Below are positions 22,901 through 34,900 of a stretch of DNA of 64,000 nt, one piece after another; within the stretch, counting starts at the first letter, position 1, and each line of letters opens with the position of its first letter. The notes under the pieces were generated by a model that saw only the letters and a list, made by a program, of their open reading frames with translations, did no database searches and was not told where the DNA came from. Location: contig NC_091971.1 of the NCBI RefSeq assembly GCF_036711975.1, positions 14,887,501 through 14,951,500 on the forward strand, given 5' to 3'. Source of the DNA: Onthophagus taurus (taxonomy: Eukaryota; Arthropoda; Insecta; Coleoptera; Scarabaeidae). The position numbers and the translations under genes are program-made.

Positions 22901-25851
22901 CAATTGCTTGTAAAAATTGAAGTTCAAACCAAAAAGTTTAAACTTTCAACTTTTAATTTTGACATATTTGTCAACTTCATAAAAAATCCTTTAAAATAAG
23001 TCCAAACTCGACATATTTAACTTTAATATTAATAGAAATACAATCACTTCCGGTTTGAACCAACGTCAATTTTGACATATTTGTCATCTTCATTAAAAAA
23101 ACCTTTAAAATGAGTCCAAAGATGATGCACTTATCTCAAAAAACAAAAAAGTTTGAATAAAAAACCGTTAAACCTGAAGTTAGCAACAATTTATACCAAT
23201 TTAATTATTAAATATTAATAGCAACCTTGTTTTTTTTTTGTATTTTTGTTTTTGTGATAAATTTTATAAAAATTAAGAATATCTCAAAATGACATTGACA
23301 TTTCAAACCGGAAGTTGCTTACCTATATCTCGAGTAATATTGGAATTAAACGTATCATGTTTGGGCTCATTTTAAAGGATTTTTCACGACAATTACAAAT
23401 ATGTCAAAATTGACTTTGACATTTCTAACCGGAAAATGACCATAACTTCGTTAATATTGAAGATAAATATGTCGTGTTTGTACTCATTTTAAAGGATTTG
23501 TAATGAAGGTTACAAATATGTCAAAGTTAAGGTTGATATTTTAAATCTGAAGTTAGTTATCATGTAATAGACAAATGGACAACTTCATGGTGTTTTTTCA
23601 TGATGTATTCTTTATTACAAAAACCTTTAAAATGAGTCCAAACATGACGCACTTATCTCAAAAAACAAAAAAGTTTGAATAAAAAAACGTTAAACCTGAA
23701 GTTAGCAACAACTAAGATACCAATTTAATTATTAAATATTAATACCAACCTTAATTTTTAATTTTTTTTATTGTATTTTTGTTTCTGTGATAAATTTTAA
23801 GACATTTTATAAATATTAAGAATATGTCAAAATGACATTGACATTTCAAACCGGAAGTTGCTTATATTTCGACTAATATTGGAATTAAACGTATCATGTT
23901 TGGGCTCGTTTTAAAGGATTTTTCACAACAATTACAAATATGTCAAAATTGACGTTGATATTTCTAACCGGAAGTTGACCATAACTTCATTAATATTGAA
24001 GATAAATATGTCGTGTTTGTACTCATTTTAAAGGATTTTTAATGAACATTACAAATATGTCAATTGACATTTTAAATCTGAAGCTACTTATCATATAATA
24101 GGCAACTTCGTGGTGTTCATTTATGATGTATTCTTTATTAAAAAAAACATTAAAATGAGTCTAAACATGATGTTGCTATATATCACTATGTTGTATATTT
24201 TTATTGCACTAAAACTAGAACTAACACTAGACCTACAACTAGAAAGTTTCTAGAATCTAATAGCATTTTTCTAGTTCTAGGTCTAGTGTTAGTTCTAGTT
24301 TTAATTGTTACTAAGCGTTAAATTGTGGTCTTTTTTTACTGAAATAAAACTAACGTTAGACCTAGAACTAGAATCATTCAGGTTTAGCCACACGTCTCAA
24401 AAGACGGCTAAACCCGAATGTTTCTAGTTCTATATCTAGTGTTCGGAATTCGAGGTACTTGACGATCTCGAATATCTATTATATCTATTCATGTTAGTAT
24501 TAGTTAAATTTTCTTAATAAACAATTTTTAAATTTTTTTCAATAATTTTCTGATATAAGAGTACTAAAATTTTACGTCATCGTAAAGAGAAAACAAATCT
24601 CTATCACATGAGCCTAACGAAAGAATACATTAGCATTTAAAAAATTTCAAGTGTTATTCGTTGCTCATTTGTTTTCTGAAATAAAAACAATTGAATGCCT
24701 TATTATGGCAAACAAAATATTAAACATCTTTTGTGTAACTTGTTTTTTTATAAAGTTGATACTTACCAAGATATGTACTATATTCCATACATAATAGGCA
24801 TGCTGTATATTATATTATACTTTTCCTCCAATAACGTCACGTTTTTTCAACGTCAATTTGTTCGAGTTGGATAATCTTAACCAATACTCAATGGACCTTG
24901 TATTTAGTATCATGGCATCCAAAACGATAAAATTTTTTCAAAAACGTATGACTTAACCCGAAAGTTTCTTGTTCTAGGTCTAATGTTATTTATAACAAAA
25001 TAGTAATTTAAAATTACCTACTTTAACACTTTTCCATCGTACTCCAAAAATCGTCTCATTATATCATCAGCAGCAGGAGTTTTTGACATATGCCGTTGAC
25101 TCGATAAAATTCTGTTTTGTATATAAGGATCCGGTGGCATTTCTTCCGGTTCGCCCATAATCAAACCTTGACTTTTCATGTATTCGCGAGTAAACAGATC
25201 GCAATCAATAGTATGATAAACAACTCCATATATGGCAATATCCTTCCCAACATCAAAATCTTTCCAATGCCAACAAGTACCATCGTCAAATTTTTGAATT
25301 TTTCCTCGACGAACTAATTTTCCTTGATTTAATCCGCTATCCTAGAATTTCAAGTCAAATTGTGCTTAATTCAATTTTATTTTTTTTATATTTACATTCA
25401 CACGTGGTTCCATCACTGTAATTGTATCATCTTCCAAAAAATAAATAATATTGACTTGTCTAACACGGTAATATTCATCTGGTGACTCAACCACTGATTG
25501 TTTAAAAAATGCTGGAAATGTTAAACATTTTTTATCATATTGAGCAAAATGTGGAATAAATTGAGGAGCTGGTACTGATCGTGTCCTTCCATATGTTAAC
25601 GATGGATCATATCGAACTGGATCGATTTTATCGAAATAACCAACAGAATCAACATCAAGTGGTTGCCCCCCTATTCCGGGTCCTGTGAGTCTCGGCATTT
25701 TGTAACCATTACAAATATCAAAAGAATGAGGCAGATGAAAGCGCATAATCTGTATTTTATTAAAAATGTATTCAAATTTTTTTTATTTTAAGATTTTACT
25801 TACTGTTGGATCTGTAAAACTATATCCAGGCAATTTTGGCAATCCAGCCAT
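19929..25851 (-). CDS. Efhc1: EFHC1/2-like protein with three DM10 domains
   Basis: Homologue of EFHC1/EFHC2 (myoclonin family), microtubule inner proteins of ciliary and flagellar doublets; in insects such proteins are expected in sperm tails and sensory cilia. Exons in order of translation: 25804-25851, 25396-25749, 25022-25341, 21359-21524, 19929-21305; phases agree and give 754 residues. The start MAGLPKLPGYSF matches the family N-terminus. DM10 domains lie at about residues 88-196, 239-352 and 413-518, with hallmark strings YRVRQVNIIYFLEDD, FNALWDDRDSEYGE and GGKYLSP plus ADFYIGAVIEIF. I cannot find the C-terminal EF-hand of the vertebrate proteins; instead there is a roughly 200-residue tail ending in a Cys-rich CDCTDYAKC. 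The intron between 21524 and 25022 is about 3.5 kb of repeats. Confidence 0.92.
21604..22239 (+). pseudogene. Penelope-like element reverse transcriptase fragment
   Basis: Plus-strand islands read IETVVINRSSVPLTEEE, PPRIYGLPKIHKPNVPLRL, IVSTINSPTYQLAKHLAKI and, after a deletion of the central catalytic part, FTMKTEAAKQLPFLDVLVTR. The order and wording match Penelope-like reverse transcriptases, in which PRxYGLPKIHK precedes the palm and LPFLDVLV follows the YADD region. The YADD box itself is missing and frames shift, so the copy is dead. Confidence 0.8.
22491..22925. repeat. ~70 bp direct repeat, two copies 358 bp apart
   Basis: The segment containing GGTTATCCAACTTGACWCGG and TACCATGGTGATTAAGA occurs at about 22491-22560 and again at about 22849-22920, with only a few differences. 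Its nature is unknown; it lies in the composite EFHC intron block. Confidence 0.7.
23040..24180. repeat. Higher-order repeat, ~525 bp unit with inverted sub-units
   Basis: The block starting CCTTTAAAATGAGTCCAAA at about 23101 recurs at about 23625. Within each unit, ACTCATTTTAAAGGATTTT occurs in direct copies spaced roughly 125 bp apart and the first block is its inverted copy, so the unit mixes direct and inverted sub-repeats. Recurrent words include AACCGGAAGTTG and ACAAATATGTCAAAATTGAC. Confidence 0.7.
24213..24443. repeat. Two CTAG-family hairpins
   Basis: Complete inverted pairs at about 24213-24302 and 24345-24443. Arms begin CTAGAACTAACACTAGAC and close with its complement. The second contains the fuller arm with GGTTTAGCC paired to GGCTAAACC around a central GTCT...AGAC. 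Confidence 0.85.
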
Positions 25852-26479
25852 TTTGGTTCTTTTACTTTTTTTAAGAGTAAAAAGTAAGAAATAAGTTGAA
25901 GATCAAATGAAAGGAAAATATAAAATGACGGTATATTGATATAACATTTCCATGGAAACTTAAGTAACGTGACAAATATAATTTATAATTTTGCTATTTT
26001 TTTTATTTAAACCTGAAAAGATTTAGATTTAGAATCATTCTGTTTAGTAATTGTTCTATAAATCTGATCTTTTAAGCAGTAATTGTTATTTATTGAATCT
26101 TAATGACAATTAATGTCAAATTTGATCTTGAAACTGTCTTCTGTTATGTGTCAGTTTTGACGATTAAGTGTCAACTATCAAAATTAGTTGTCATAATTAA
26201 GTTTAAAAATGGAATTTTATTTACATATGTTTGAGCTGTAAATCTTGATGTTTGAATAATTTTGGAGGTTAAGCGTCATATCAGAGAATTTAACAATATT
26301 TGAGTTGTGCGAATAAAATTTCTAGCTTTCAACCTGTCATAAACTGTCAAAACGTTTATTCAAACAAAGCTATTGAACATTTTTGTTGTTTAATTATCAA
26401 TCTTCAGCAATAATGGGTGTTGGGTTATATCATAAAAATTAGTATTTAGTAAGATTAAAATAACACTCTAATTTATTTC

Positions 26480-28230
26480 ATTATGTTTAGGGTATTATTT
26501 TATTTAAGTTTAAACTATAGATTTTGTAGAAGAAACAGTAGCGAGTTCGTAAAGGGCTCGGGTAATACTGTAATTTTTGGTCTGTATTGTATGTAACTTG
26601 ACGTTTATTATAAATCATAAAGATTAAATGTCAAATATGAGGTTAAAATGGGGTCATACACGATTTTTTTTTTATTATATTTTCTGAAAGTTTATATAAA
26701 AATATAGTTACCGTTATTTTTTTTTTTTATATATTCGAACAAAGTCATTGTTAAAAAAATTATTGAAAATTTATATACCCATTGGCGCTTTTAAAATTCC
26801 CGCGTTGATGACGTACGATTCTCACTTTTGCGTCCCCTGCTCCCCGCTCAAATGCGAGAAAAAGATGAACGTCATTTAGGTTGTATTGAAAAGAGATAGA
26901 GTGTTTGTAGGTTATGTTTATTATGTTTTGTTCATGGATGTAATAGAGACACTCTATTACATCCATGGTTTTATTTTGACACTGTCACACCGCAAGCGCT
27001 ATCTAACGGACAATTTAACTTGTTTTAGGCAGTGCGGTTCCTACGTCACAGAAAAGCCGCGAAATTATTTCGTTTGAATATTTGCTATTTTTCACTTCAA
27101 ATTACGCAAAATATAAAATTGATCAAAATATTTCTCTTACTTTGTGTTCATGCATATACTTGCATATATCGTTTGACATAAAAATTTTCTCTAAATTTAA
27201 TAAGTGTGTATGACCCCATTTCCTTTTGGTGGATAATTGTCAAGTTGGTACTAAAAATATAATTTCAAGCGTTTTTGTCACGCTCTGGTTTAAAATGTCA
27301 TTTCATACAAGTTTGAACTGTAGATTTTGTATAAACAACATAAGCGACTTCCTAAAGGGCGCTAAACTGTAATTTTTGTTGCGTATCGTATGTAACTTCA
27401 CGTTTATTACCAATCATCAAGATTAAATGTCAAATATAACGTTCAAATTTGCTTTTATGGATAACTGTCAAGTTGGTACTAAAAATGTAATTTTAAGCGC
27501 TTTTGTCAAACTCCGGTTTAAAATGTCATTTTATGTAAGTTTGAACTGTTGATTTTGAAGAAACAACATGAGCGACTTCGTAAACGGCGCTAAACTGTAG
27601 GTAATTTTTGTTTCCTATTGTATGTAACTTGACGTTTATTATAAATCATCAAAATTAAATGTCAAATATGACGTTAAAATTTCCTTTTGGTGGATAATTG
27701 TCAAGTTGGTACTAAAAATGTAATTTTAAGCGTTTTTGTAAAACTCTGGTTTAAAATGTCATTGTATATAAGTTTGAGCTGTTGATTTTGAAGAAACAAC
27801 ATGAGCAACTTCATAAAGGGCGCTAAACTGTAATTTTTGTAGCGTTTGTATGTGACTTGACGTTTATTACAAATCATCAAGATTAAATGTCAAATATGAC
27901 GTTCAAATTTTCTTTTGATGGATAATTGTCAAGTTGGTACTAAAAATGTAATTTTAAGCGTTTTTGTCACGCTCTGGTTTAAAATGTCATTTCATACAAG
28001 TTTGAACTGTAGATTTTGTATAAACAACATAAGCGACTTCCTAAAGGGCGCTAAACTGTAATTTTTGTTGCGTATTGTATGTAACTTGACGTTTATTACA
28101 AATCATCAAGATTAAATGTCAAATATGACGTTCAAATTTTCTTTTGATGGATAATTGTCAAGTTGGTACTAAAAATGTAATTTTAAGCGTTATTGTGAAA
28201 TTTGTTTAAAATGCCATTTTATGTAAGTTT
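26480..28230. repeat. Tandem array, ~229 bp unit, about five copies
   Basis: The start word GGATAAYTGTCAAGTTGGTA occurs at about 27231, 27459, 27691, 27920 and 28149, giving periods of 228, 232, 229 and 229 bp. Each unit contains GTAACTTGACGTTTATTA and AAGATTAAATGTCAAATATG. A further partial unit at 26480-26649 is split off by an inserted element (26650-27217). The array is intergenic, between the EFHC-like and PAF-AH genes; no gene is seen in 25852-26480 either. Confidence 0.85.
26650..27217. mobile_element. 568 bp TIR element inserted in the 229 bp array
   Basis: The left end GGGGTCATACAC and the right end GTGTATGACCCC are exact 12 bp inverted repeats. Comparison with intact array units shows the flanks were continuous (TTAAA-AT-TTCC) with AT duplicated. 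A 17 bp-arm palindrome sits inside near 26933-26967 (GGATGTAATAGAG / CTCTATTACATCC). No transposase is recognisable, so it is non-autonomous. Confidence 0.75.
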
Positions 28231-29094
28231 GATATAAAAATTTTAACGTTTGGTAATTTAAAAAGTTAAATCAGGGATGACTTTTGATGTTTATTATGTC
28301 AAAATTGACACGTTAATAGGCTTGATCACACAACCTGTCAAACTATTTCTGACTGGTTTCAAACTTGATATTCCATTCGCACATGTCAAATAATGCAACC
28401 AAATCTGTTGACATTGCATCTCTGAATACTAGTTAATTAGAAACTGTTTTACGAACAAACCTGAGATTAACTATTTAATTTACATAAATATCATTTTTGA
28501 TCATTCAATCTTAAGATTATCAACCTTGTTTTGAAATATCATTTAATATGTTTATTGCGTTAAACTTGCCTTGGTAATCTCAATTATCATGATAAAAAGG
28601 CAAATTGACATTTCTAGCCCTTTTTTACATTTGATACAAGTTTAATTCCTAAATAATACATGTTCAATGTCTTTCCATTGCCGTTTACAAATTTTGATGT
28701 TTATGTAAAGTTTGAAAGGTAAAGGTCATATCTGACTCTAATCATGCAACAGGTTACTAAAAGTCTGCATTATACAGTTTTTACAATTGCTAGGCAAACA
28801 ATGATCCAGCTTTTTAACAAGTATTCATTATAAATATATAGATATCTTAAGTGTTAATAATTTCGTCATTGCATACACCTTGTATCTCAATACAGCTATG
28901 GTGTGTTCGTCATGTTTGCTACCAATAGCGCCTGCTGTATATTGAACAATATGTTTTGCAAATGCCAATAATAAAACACGTTTCTGTAATACCTCTGTTT
29001 TACGGGATTTAAACTGTTGTCATTATATCTTTGTAGGCAAAAATAAGGCATGATATGTCGTATATACGGGTTTTTGTTATAGTTTTATATTTTA
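28231..29094. other. Intergenic, nothing recognised
   Basis: AT-rich sequence carrying scattered TGTCAAA words like those of the adjacent array. I see no gene or clear transposon. Confidence 0.45.
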
Positions 29095-29095
29095 G

Positions 29096-29213
29096 GATGT
29101 TGGAAAAAAGTTAACGCCAGAGTAGGCAAATATGGACAGAGTAAGGGAGGAAAATACTCTAGGACTGAACAGAAGAATGGAAGGATCTATGTGGGAGTAC
29201 ATTTAGATAAGAA
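29096..29213 (+). other. Unidentified exon-like open segment
   Basis: About 40 open codons (including VNARVGKYGQSKGG and NGRIYVGVHLDKK) lie between a plausible acceptor TATTTTAG at about 29087-29094 and a donor GTAAGA at 29214. I do not recognise the peptide and found no partner exon. It may be an exon of an unknown gene or a fragment of a mobile element. 29220-30112 holds no other gene; its right part is probably the PAF-AH 3' UTR. Confidence 0.25.
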
Positions 29214-29658
29214 GGTAAGAACTTGATGAAATTCAACTGTATTAATGAGGAAGGAGTCATTAAATAATATTACTGGTATATTTATATATAACAATCAAAA
29301 AAATTTTTATCAGGTATTGTAACTAAATTAAGCTTAAGATGATAAAAGAGCGATTATGCCAGTTTTGTACATCTGAACTGAATGAGGTAAAATAAATAAT
29401 ATTTACACCTTGTTCATGTTCTATTTAACTTGTTTCATGTTCTACCTGACATTGATAATTAGATTTGAGATGGCTGAATAACCAAGTTTTTCACAAAGCT
29501 GGGTCAAACAATAATGATTAGATCTGAATTAACAATATATACAGATGGTAAATGTATGTAATTCTTTGTAAAATGTTTAAATATGGTTTAGTGTTTTAAT
29601 GTATATTAATTTAATCAATTAAATCTAGAAAAAAGATTTCAAAGATAAATTCAATCGC

Positions 29659-29664
29659 TTTTAT
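29659..29664 (-). terminator. Candidate poly(A) signal for PAF-AH gene
   Basis: TTTATT on the plus strand (AATAAA on the minus strand), about 450 bp after the stop at 30113. Several AT-rich alternatives exist. Confidence 0.35.
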
Positions 29665-30112
29665 TGTAAACATACAAAGAAATAAATTACAAAATAAGAA
29701 TTAATCACAAATGCTCAATCAATTTCTCGCAAATAAGGGAGAAGCATTCATACTTTCAGTCAAAGCCCTAACATAATGACTAAAAAAATAATGTTGATAA
29801 TAGATAATACAGAAGAATGTCTCAAAAGTTTTTGTACCAATCAAAACATCCTGAAGTTACAAAGAGTATATTATCACAATTTCCTCCCATTAAAAAAAAA
29901 TAAATAAATCAATATTCCACACAAAACATACTTATGGACAGTTCACAGGCTGATTAGGAAATAAAGAGAAAAAAAGAGTGAAAATGAAAAATAGGAATGT
30001 GTACCCTTAAAGAATAATAATTAAATGATGCGCAGGCTTCCGCTTCTTCTTTTAGCATTCAATATAAAAATAAATAAATGGGTGATTCTATGAAAAACAC
30101 CATAATCCGATG

Positions 30113-30957
30113 TTATTCGGTTGGTGTGAGCTCCTTTTCAACTTCTCCCTCACTAAGCAATTGTTGTAACATCTCATAAACTGGTTCAAAAGCTTTCCTA
30201 CTACCAGAATTTGTTAATAATAAATAATCATACATATCATGGTGACTAATAGTGCCATCTGGTTGAATAAAACCATTTTCAATAGGCACAATTTCTACTT
30301 TAGGCAGTTGAGATACTTTTGATTTAATTAAATCATTCACTTGTAATATCCTGGTTCGTAATGGATTTGGATGTTGTCCTCTGGGCAAAAGTGTCTAAAA
30401 ATACTTTTTAAAAGAATCAACAATACAAGTAAACCAAAAACTTACTGGGACTACTATATAAGTATTACTTAATTTTTCTTTTATAGTATTAATAATTTCA
30501 ATTATTCCTTCAATGATTTCTTCAGGAGTATTTCCATGATTATTTGTACCTACATGCAAAACTACAACCTAAAAAAACTAACCCATTTTATGCGCCCCTC
30601 TTTACTTACAAAACCAAACCATACCTTGGGCTTAATATTGTCAAGTTCACCGTTTTGAACCCTCCACAAAACATTTTGCAACTGATCCCTATGAATACCA
30701 AAATTTAAACAATGCATCGGGACGAACCAATCATTCCAAATATCCGTATGTTGTAAAGCTTGAATAATAGAATCCCCAATAAAAACAACCTCGGCGTCTT
30801 TTTCCCTCGTTTCGGAAACGAATCGATTGTGCTATAACGAAGCAAAGTTAAAAAACGCCGAACGAAAATTTCGAGAAAATGTGGGTATTACTATACTCAT
30901 CCATCTCTGATCGCCGTCCGGATCTTCGACAGGTAGCGGGGTTAAACATGTATTCAT
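30113..30957 (-). CDS. Paf-AHalpha: PAF acetylhydrolase Ib catalytic-subunit homologue
   Basis: SGNH-fold esterase subunit, homologue of mammalian PAFAH1B2/B3, which hydrolyse the acetyl group of platelet-activating factor and form a complex with LIS1. Exons in order of translation: 30892-30957, 30625-30831, 30446-30568, 30113-30394; all join in phase 0 and give 225 residues (human about 230). Landmarks are RWMSIHNRFV, VVFIGDSIIQ with the nucleophile Ser, NFGIHRDQ, VGTNNHGNTPEE, LLPRGQHPNPLR and DGTISHHDMYDY. In the mammalian enzymes DYLHL supplies the catalytic Asp and His; here it reads DYLLL, so the His is Leu and the enzyme is probably inactive. I recall that the Drosophila homologue also lacks active-site residues. 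A LIS1-partner role is plausible. Divergent from fumarase. Confidence 0.93.
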
Positions 30958-31930
30958 AATAAACGAATTTTCCGGGGTGGTTTTTCTATTTAAACGGACG
31001 ATTGTTGTATTTTAACCTAGCAAACACAAAATTGACAGAAGAAAAATCAATTTGTCAAAAGTAATAAATGAAGTTAGCTACAAAAAAATTATGTTTAATT
31101 ATTATAAAAGAAAATAATGATTTAATAAAATATTTTTCTTTTAAATAATTAGATTTGAATTGATTTATAATAATAAAAACGAGTTTTTTAATTTATAATT
31201 AAAATAAAAAATTAATTAATTTGGTGTTGGAATCATAGATGGCGGGAAATTCAAATTTTGGGAATTTCTAATTTAAATTTTAATTAATATTTTAAAATAT
31301 AAAAAGGATTTATTGGTAATATTATTGTATATATCCGGGTAAAAAGGTTTTTTTTACAATCACTCAGATTAAAGCAATTATCTTGATTCACTTGAATGTA
31401 AATTTACATTACAAGGACTTTGATGAAATCACGCTATATTTCAAAGAAGCTAAATTTAGATTGTTTATAACGATGCTAGTTATCATATAAAAAAATCTAA
31501 TGATTATTCCATTCAGTCAACAAGTTTCTATTCTCTCTTTAAATGAAAAGTTCATTTGATGAAGTTTACTTATAAATTTTTCTTTTTATAAAAGAATTCA
31601 TCAAAATCAGGTGAATTTTTATTAATTTGTGTTAATATTTTAATTATAAGTCATCTCCATCTAAAAATAGAACGTATTTAAAATGATCTCTTTAATCATT
31701 TTAAGATTTACTCATTATTTGTGTATCCAGCAAAGAAGGTTTTTTCAATTCAAAATCTTTGATAACGCGTAATACCTGGTTAAAACCGTTCAGTACAAAA
31801 CTCCCTACAACACACTAAAGTTATCCATTTCGTTTTAAAAAAAACCTTCCCATTATCAGAGCGGGACGAGACGTTCGTCTACCAGTTTTTTCAATTCTTT
31901 GTGTCTTTGGGGTCAGGGTCGATACTAAAA
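30958..31930. other. Divergent intergenic region, PAF-AH / fumarase
   Basis: About 970 bp, very AT-rich in the middle, with more GC near 31850-31930 where the fumarase 5' UTR is expected. It must hold both promoters. No TATA box stands out and no transposon is recognised. Confidence 0.5.
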
Positions 31931-34900
31931 ATGCCTTTCTCTTACCTTGCCCGTAGCTCTGCAACGCGAGGCGTTAAAAGCTTGGTGAATAACTGCAGGA
32001 GGTCGATTTATTCAACATCCACAATAATGGTATGTCCTATTATGTCATCAATTCAAAATTTTATTTATTCAAATTAAATCTTGTTTTAGGCGGAATTTCG
32101 AAAAGAACGTGATACTTTTGGTGAACTAAATGTACCAGCTGATAAATATTATGGAGCACAAACCCTTAGATCTGTTATGAATTTTCCAATTGGCGGCGAA
32201 CCAGAGAGGATGCCTGTAAGATTTAATAAAAAAAGAAGTTACTAAAATAACAATAACAAATTTAATATAAAATTCAAGACGAATCATGTGGCTTAAAAAT
32301 CGACGATTTTTCTTTAATCAATGTGAAATGACCCAAAAGAACACGTTAAAAATAAAAAGAAAGTGTAGAATATACCGAAAAATCACATTAAACTTTCGAT
32401 GTGACGTCATAGCAATGGTAACCATGCATTTTTCTATTAAATCGGTTAACACGTAACCTACAAATTGTTTATTTTATAGCCACACACTAAATCAATCTGA
32501 TAAACTTAAAAGTAAAGTTATTTTCACTAAAGTAGGTGACATTAACGTATATTTACGGACAAGCACCCTTTTTTTCTTAGGATTTCGATACATAACGACT
32601 GGCTACCTGTCGTTGATATTCTGTGTGTCAATAGACTCTGTCAATTGACACTAGACCAAGAAACATTCGGATTTAGTCGCATGTCTCGCAAGGCGGCTAA
32701 ACCAGAATGATTTTAGTTCTAGTCTAGTGTTAGTTCTAGTTTTACTGCAATAAAAAATGCAATATAGGGATATGTTATGCTAAGTAGCGCTACCTACCAC
32801 TGTTACTAGAACTAACACTAGACCGAGAACTAGAAACATTCGGATTTAGCCGCACGTCTCTCAAGACGGCTAAACCCGAATGATTCTAGTTCTAGGTCTT
32901 GAGTTAGCTCTAGTGCAAAACTAGAACTAACAGTAGACCTAGAACTAGAAACATTCGGATTTAGCCCCACGTCTCAAGGCGGCTAAACTCGAATAATTCT
33001 AGTTCTAGGTCTTGTGTTAGTTCTAGTGCAAAACTAGAAACATTCGGATTTAGCCCCAGGTCTCTCAAGACGGCTAAACCCAAATGATTCTAGTTGTAGG
33101 TCTAGTGTTAGTTCTAGTTTTACTGCAATAAAAAAATGCAATATAGGGATATGTTATGCTAAGTAGCGCTACCTACCACTGTTACTAGAACTAACACTAG
33201 ACCGAGAACTAGAAACATTCGGATTTAGCCGCACGTCTCTCAAGACGGCTAAACCCGAATGATTCTAGTTCTAGGTCTTGAATTAGCTCTAGTGCAAAAC
33301 TAGAACTAACAGTAGACCTAGAACTAGAAACATTCGGATTTAGCCCCACGTCTCAAGACGGCTAAACCCGAATAATTCTAGTTCTAGGTCTTGTGTTAGT
33401 TCTAGTGCAAAACTAGAAACATTCGGATTTAGCCCCAGGTCTCTCAAGACGGCTAAACCCGAATGATTCTAGTTCTAGATCTAGTGTTAGTTTACTGCAA
33501 TAAAAAAATGCAAGATAGTGATATCTTATGCTAACTAGCGCTACTTACGACTGTTACTAGAACTAACACTAGACCTCGTCACCTTTAATTCGTGCAGCTA
33601 ATATCAATGGCATCAGTAAACATGCGCAAAGTCCACTTCCTGAATATAATAAACGTTCTGTAGGGCGTTATAAAATTGGCTTGGTATAAAATAACGTCAT
33701 AAAGTAGCCCGCTGCGGCCACACAAGGCAGATAATTTAACACCCCAAGGGCAGGGTTTTCCTTTTACATATTGCTTCACGTTGAGCTTTCCCTTGAATGG
33801 TATCATCTGCTCATCAATGCATAGAATGTAATTACACCATGCAAGTTGCCCATTAGAATGTGTATCCCCACAAATTGTCTTCATTCCTTCAACATTTGTG
33901 GGTACAAACTTAGTCTGAGTCTGAACCGCATGAAGATTTGTCATTTCTGACATCCTAACAAATAAATCCTCCGTAAAATATTTGTTAAAATAGTCCAGGG
34001 GAGTTGGAACAGCAGTAATTTGTTTCTTTTTCTTTCTCTTCGTACCACTGAATCGGAGGAGTAATATTCGTGCAATTTTTTCTCCAAATAATATTGCTTT
34101 TTGGAGTCAACTGTCCCTGCTCTGTGTCGGTTCTTATGTGAATCACCCTGTATATTTTTCTATGATGCTAACAGGTTAGTCCAGGTAGAGTCTATGTCAT
34201 CTCTTAGACGACATGCGACTATGGGTATAGACTAGAGGGGGGTAGGGCGTTAGGTATAGATTTATGTTATCTTTAGTTTATAAACATTTTAGTCATAGTG
34301 CATGGAAAACCTAAGAAACAACCGTAAAAATATGCGTTTTAACAAAATGTGCTACCAAAATATAAGGTTAGCACGGTCGATGATGTCACAAAAAGTGACA
34401 TCACGCCGAAACTTTAAGTTTTACACTTTTCCGCACTTTTTTTAATTTGTAACGGCTTACTCGAGTGATTTCCCGTCGATTAAAAAAAAATTGTCAATAT
34501 TTAAACGATATTGAATTACACCCAAATTTATCTTTTAGATTCAAGTTGTTAAAGCAATGGGAATATTAAAAAAAGCAGCTGCTTTAGTAAACAAAGAATA
34601 CGGTTTAGATTCGAAGATAGCAGATGCGATCTCGAAAGCTGCGGATGATGTAATATCCGGAAAATTATACAACGATCATTTCCCTTTGGTCATTTGGCAA
34701 ACGGGTTCTGGCACTCAATCAAACATGAACACAAATGAAGTAATTAGTAACAGGGCCATTGAATTAATGGGTGGAACGTTAGGTTCAAAAACCCCGGTAC
34801 ATCCAAACGATCATGTTAATAAGAGTCAAAGCAGTAACGATACTTTCCCCACAGCTATGCATATCGCCGTAGCTAAAGAAATAAATGAGTGCACTTTACC

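Larger units (their letters stand above)
21570..24990. mobile_element. Composite repeat block bracketed by CTAG half-hairpins
   Basis: Inside the EFHC intron. A half copy of the CTAG hairpin (21570-21603, TAGAACTAACACTAG...) opens the block and an inverted half copy (24952-24990, ending TTCTAGGTCTAATGTTA) closes it. Between them lie a Penelope-like fragment, a repeated segment at 22491 and 22849, roughly 525 bp repeats at 23100-24180 and two complete hairpins. Whether this is one mobile unit or a pile of insertions cannot be decided by eye. Confidence 0.45.

Noticed and set aside
32647..33575. CRISPR-like array of repeats
   Set aside because: The repeats are themselves palindromic, unequal in length, lack unique spacers and lie in a fumarase intron of an animal genome.
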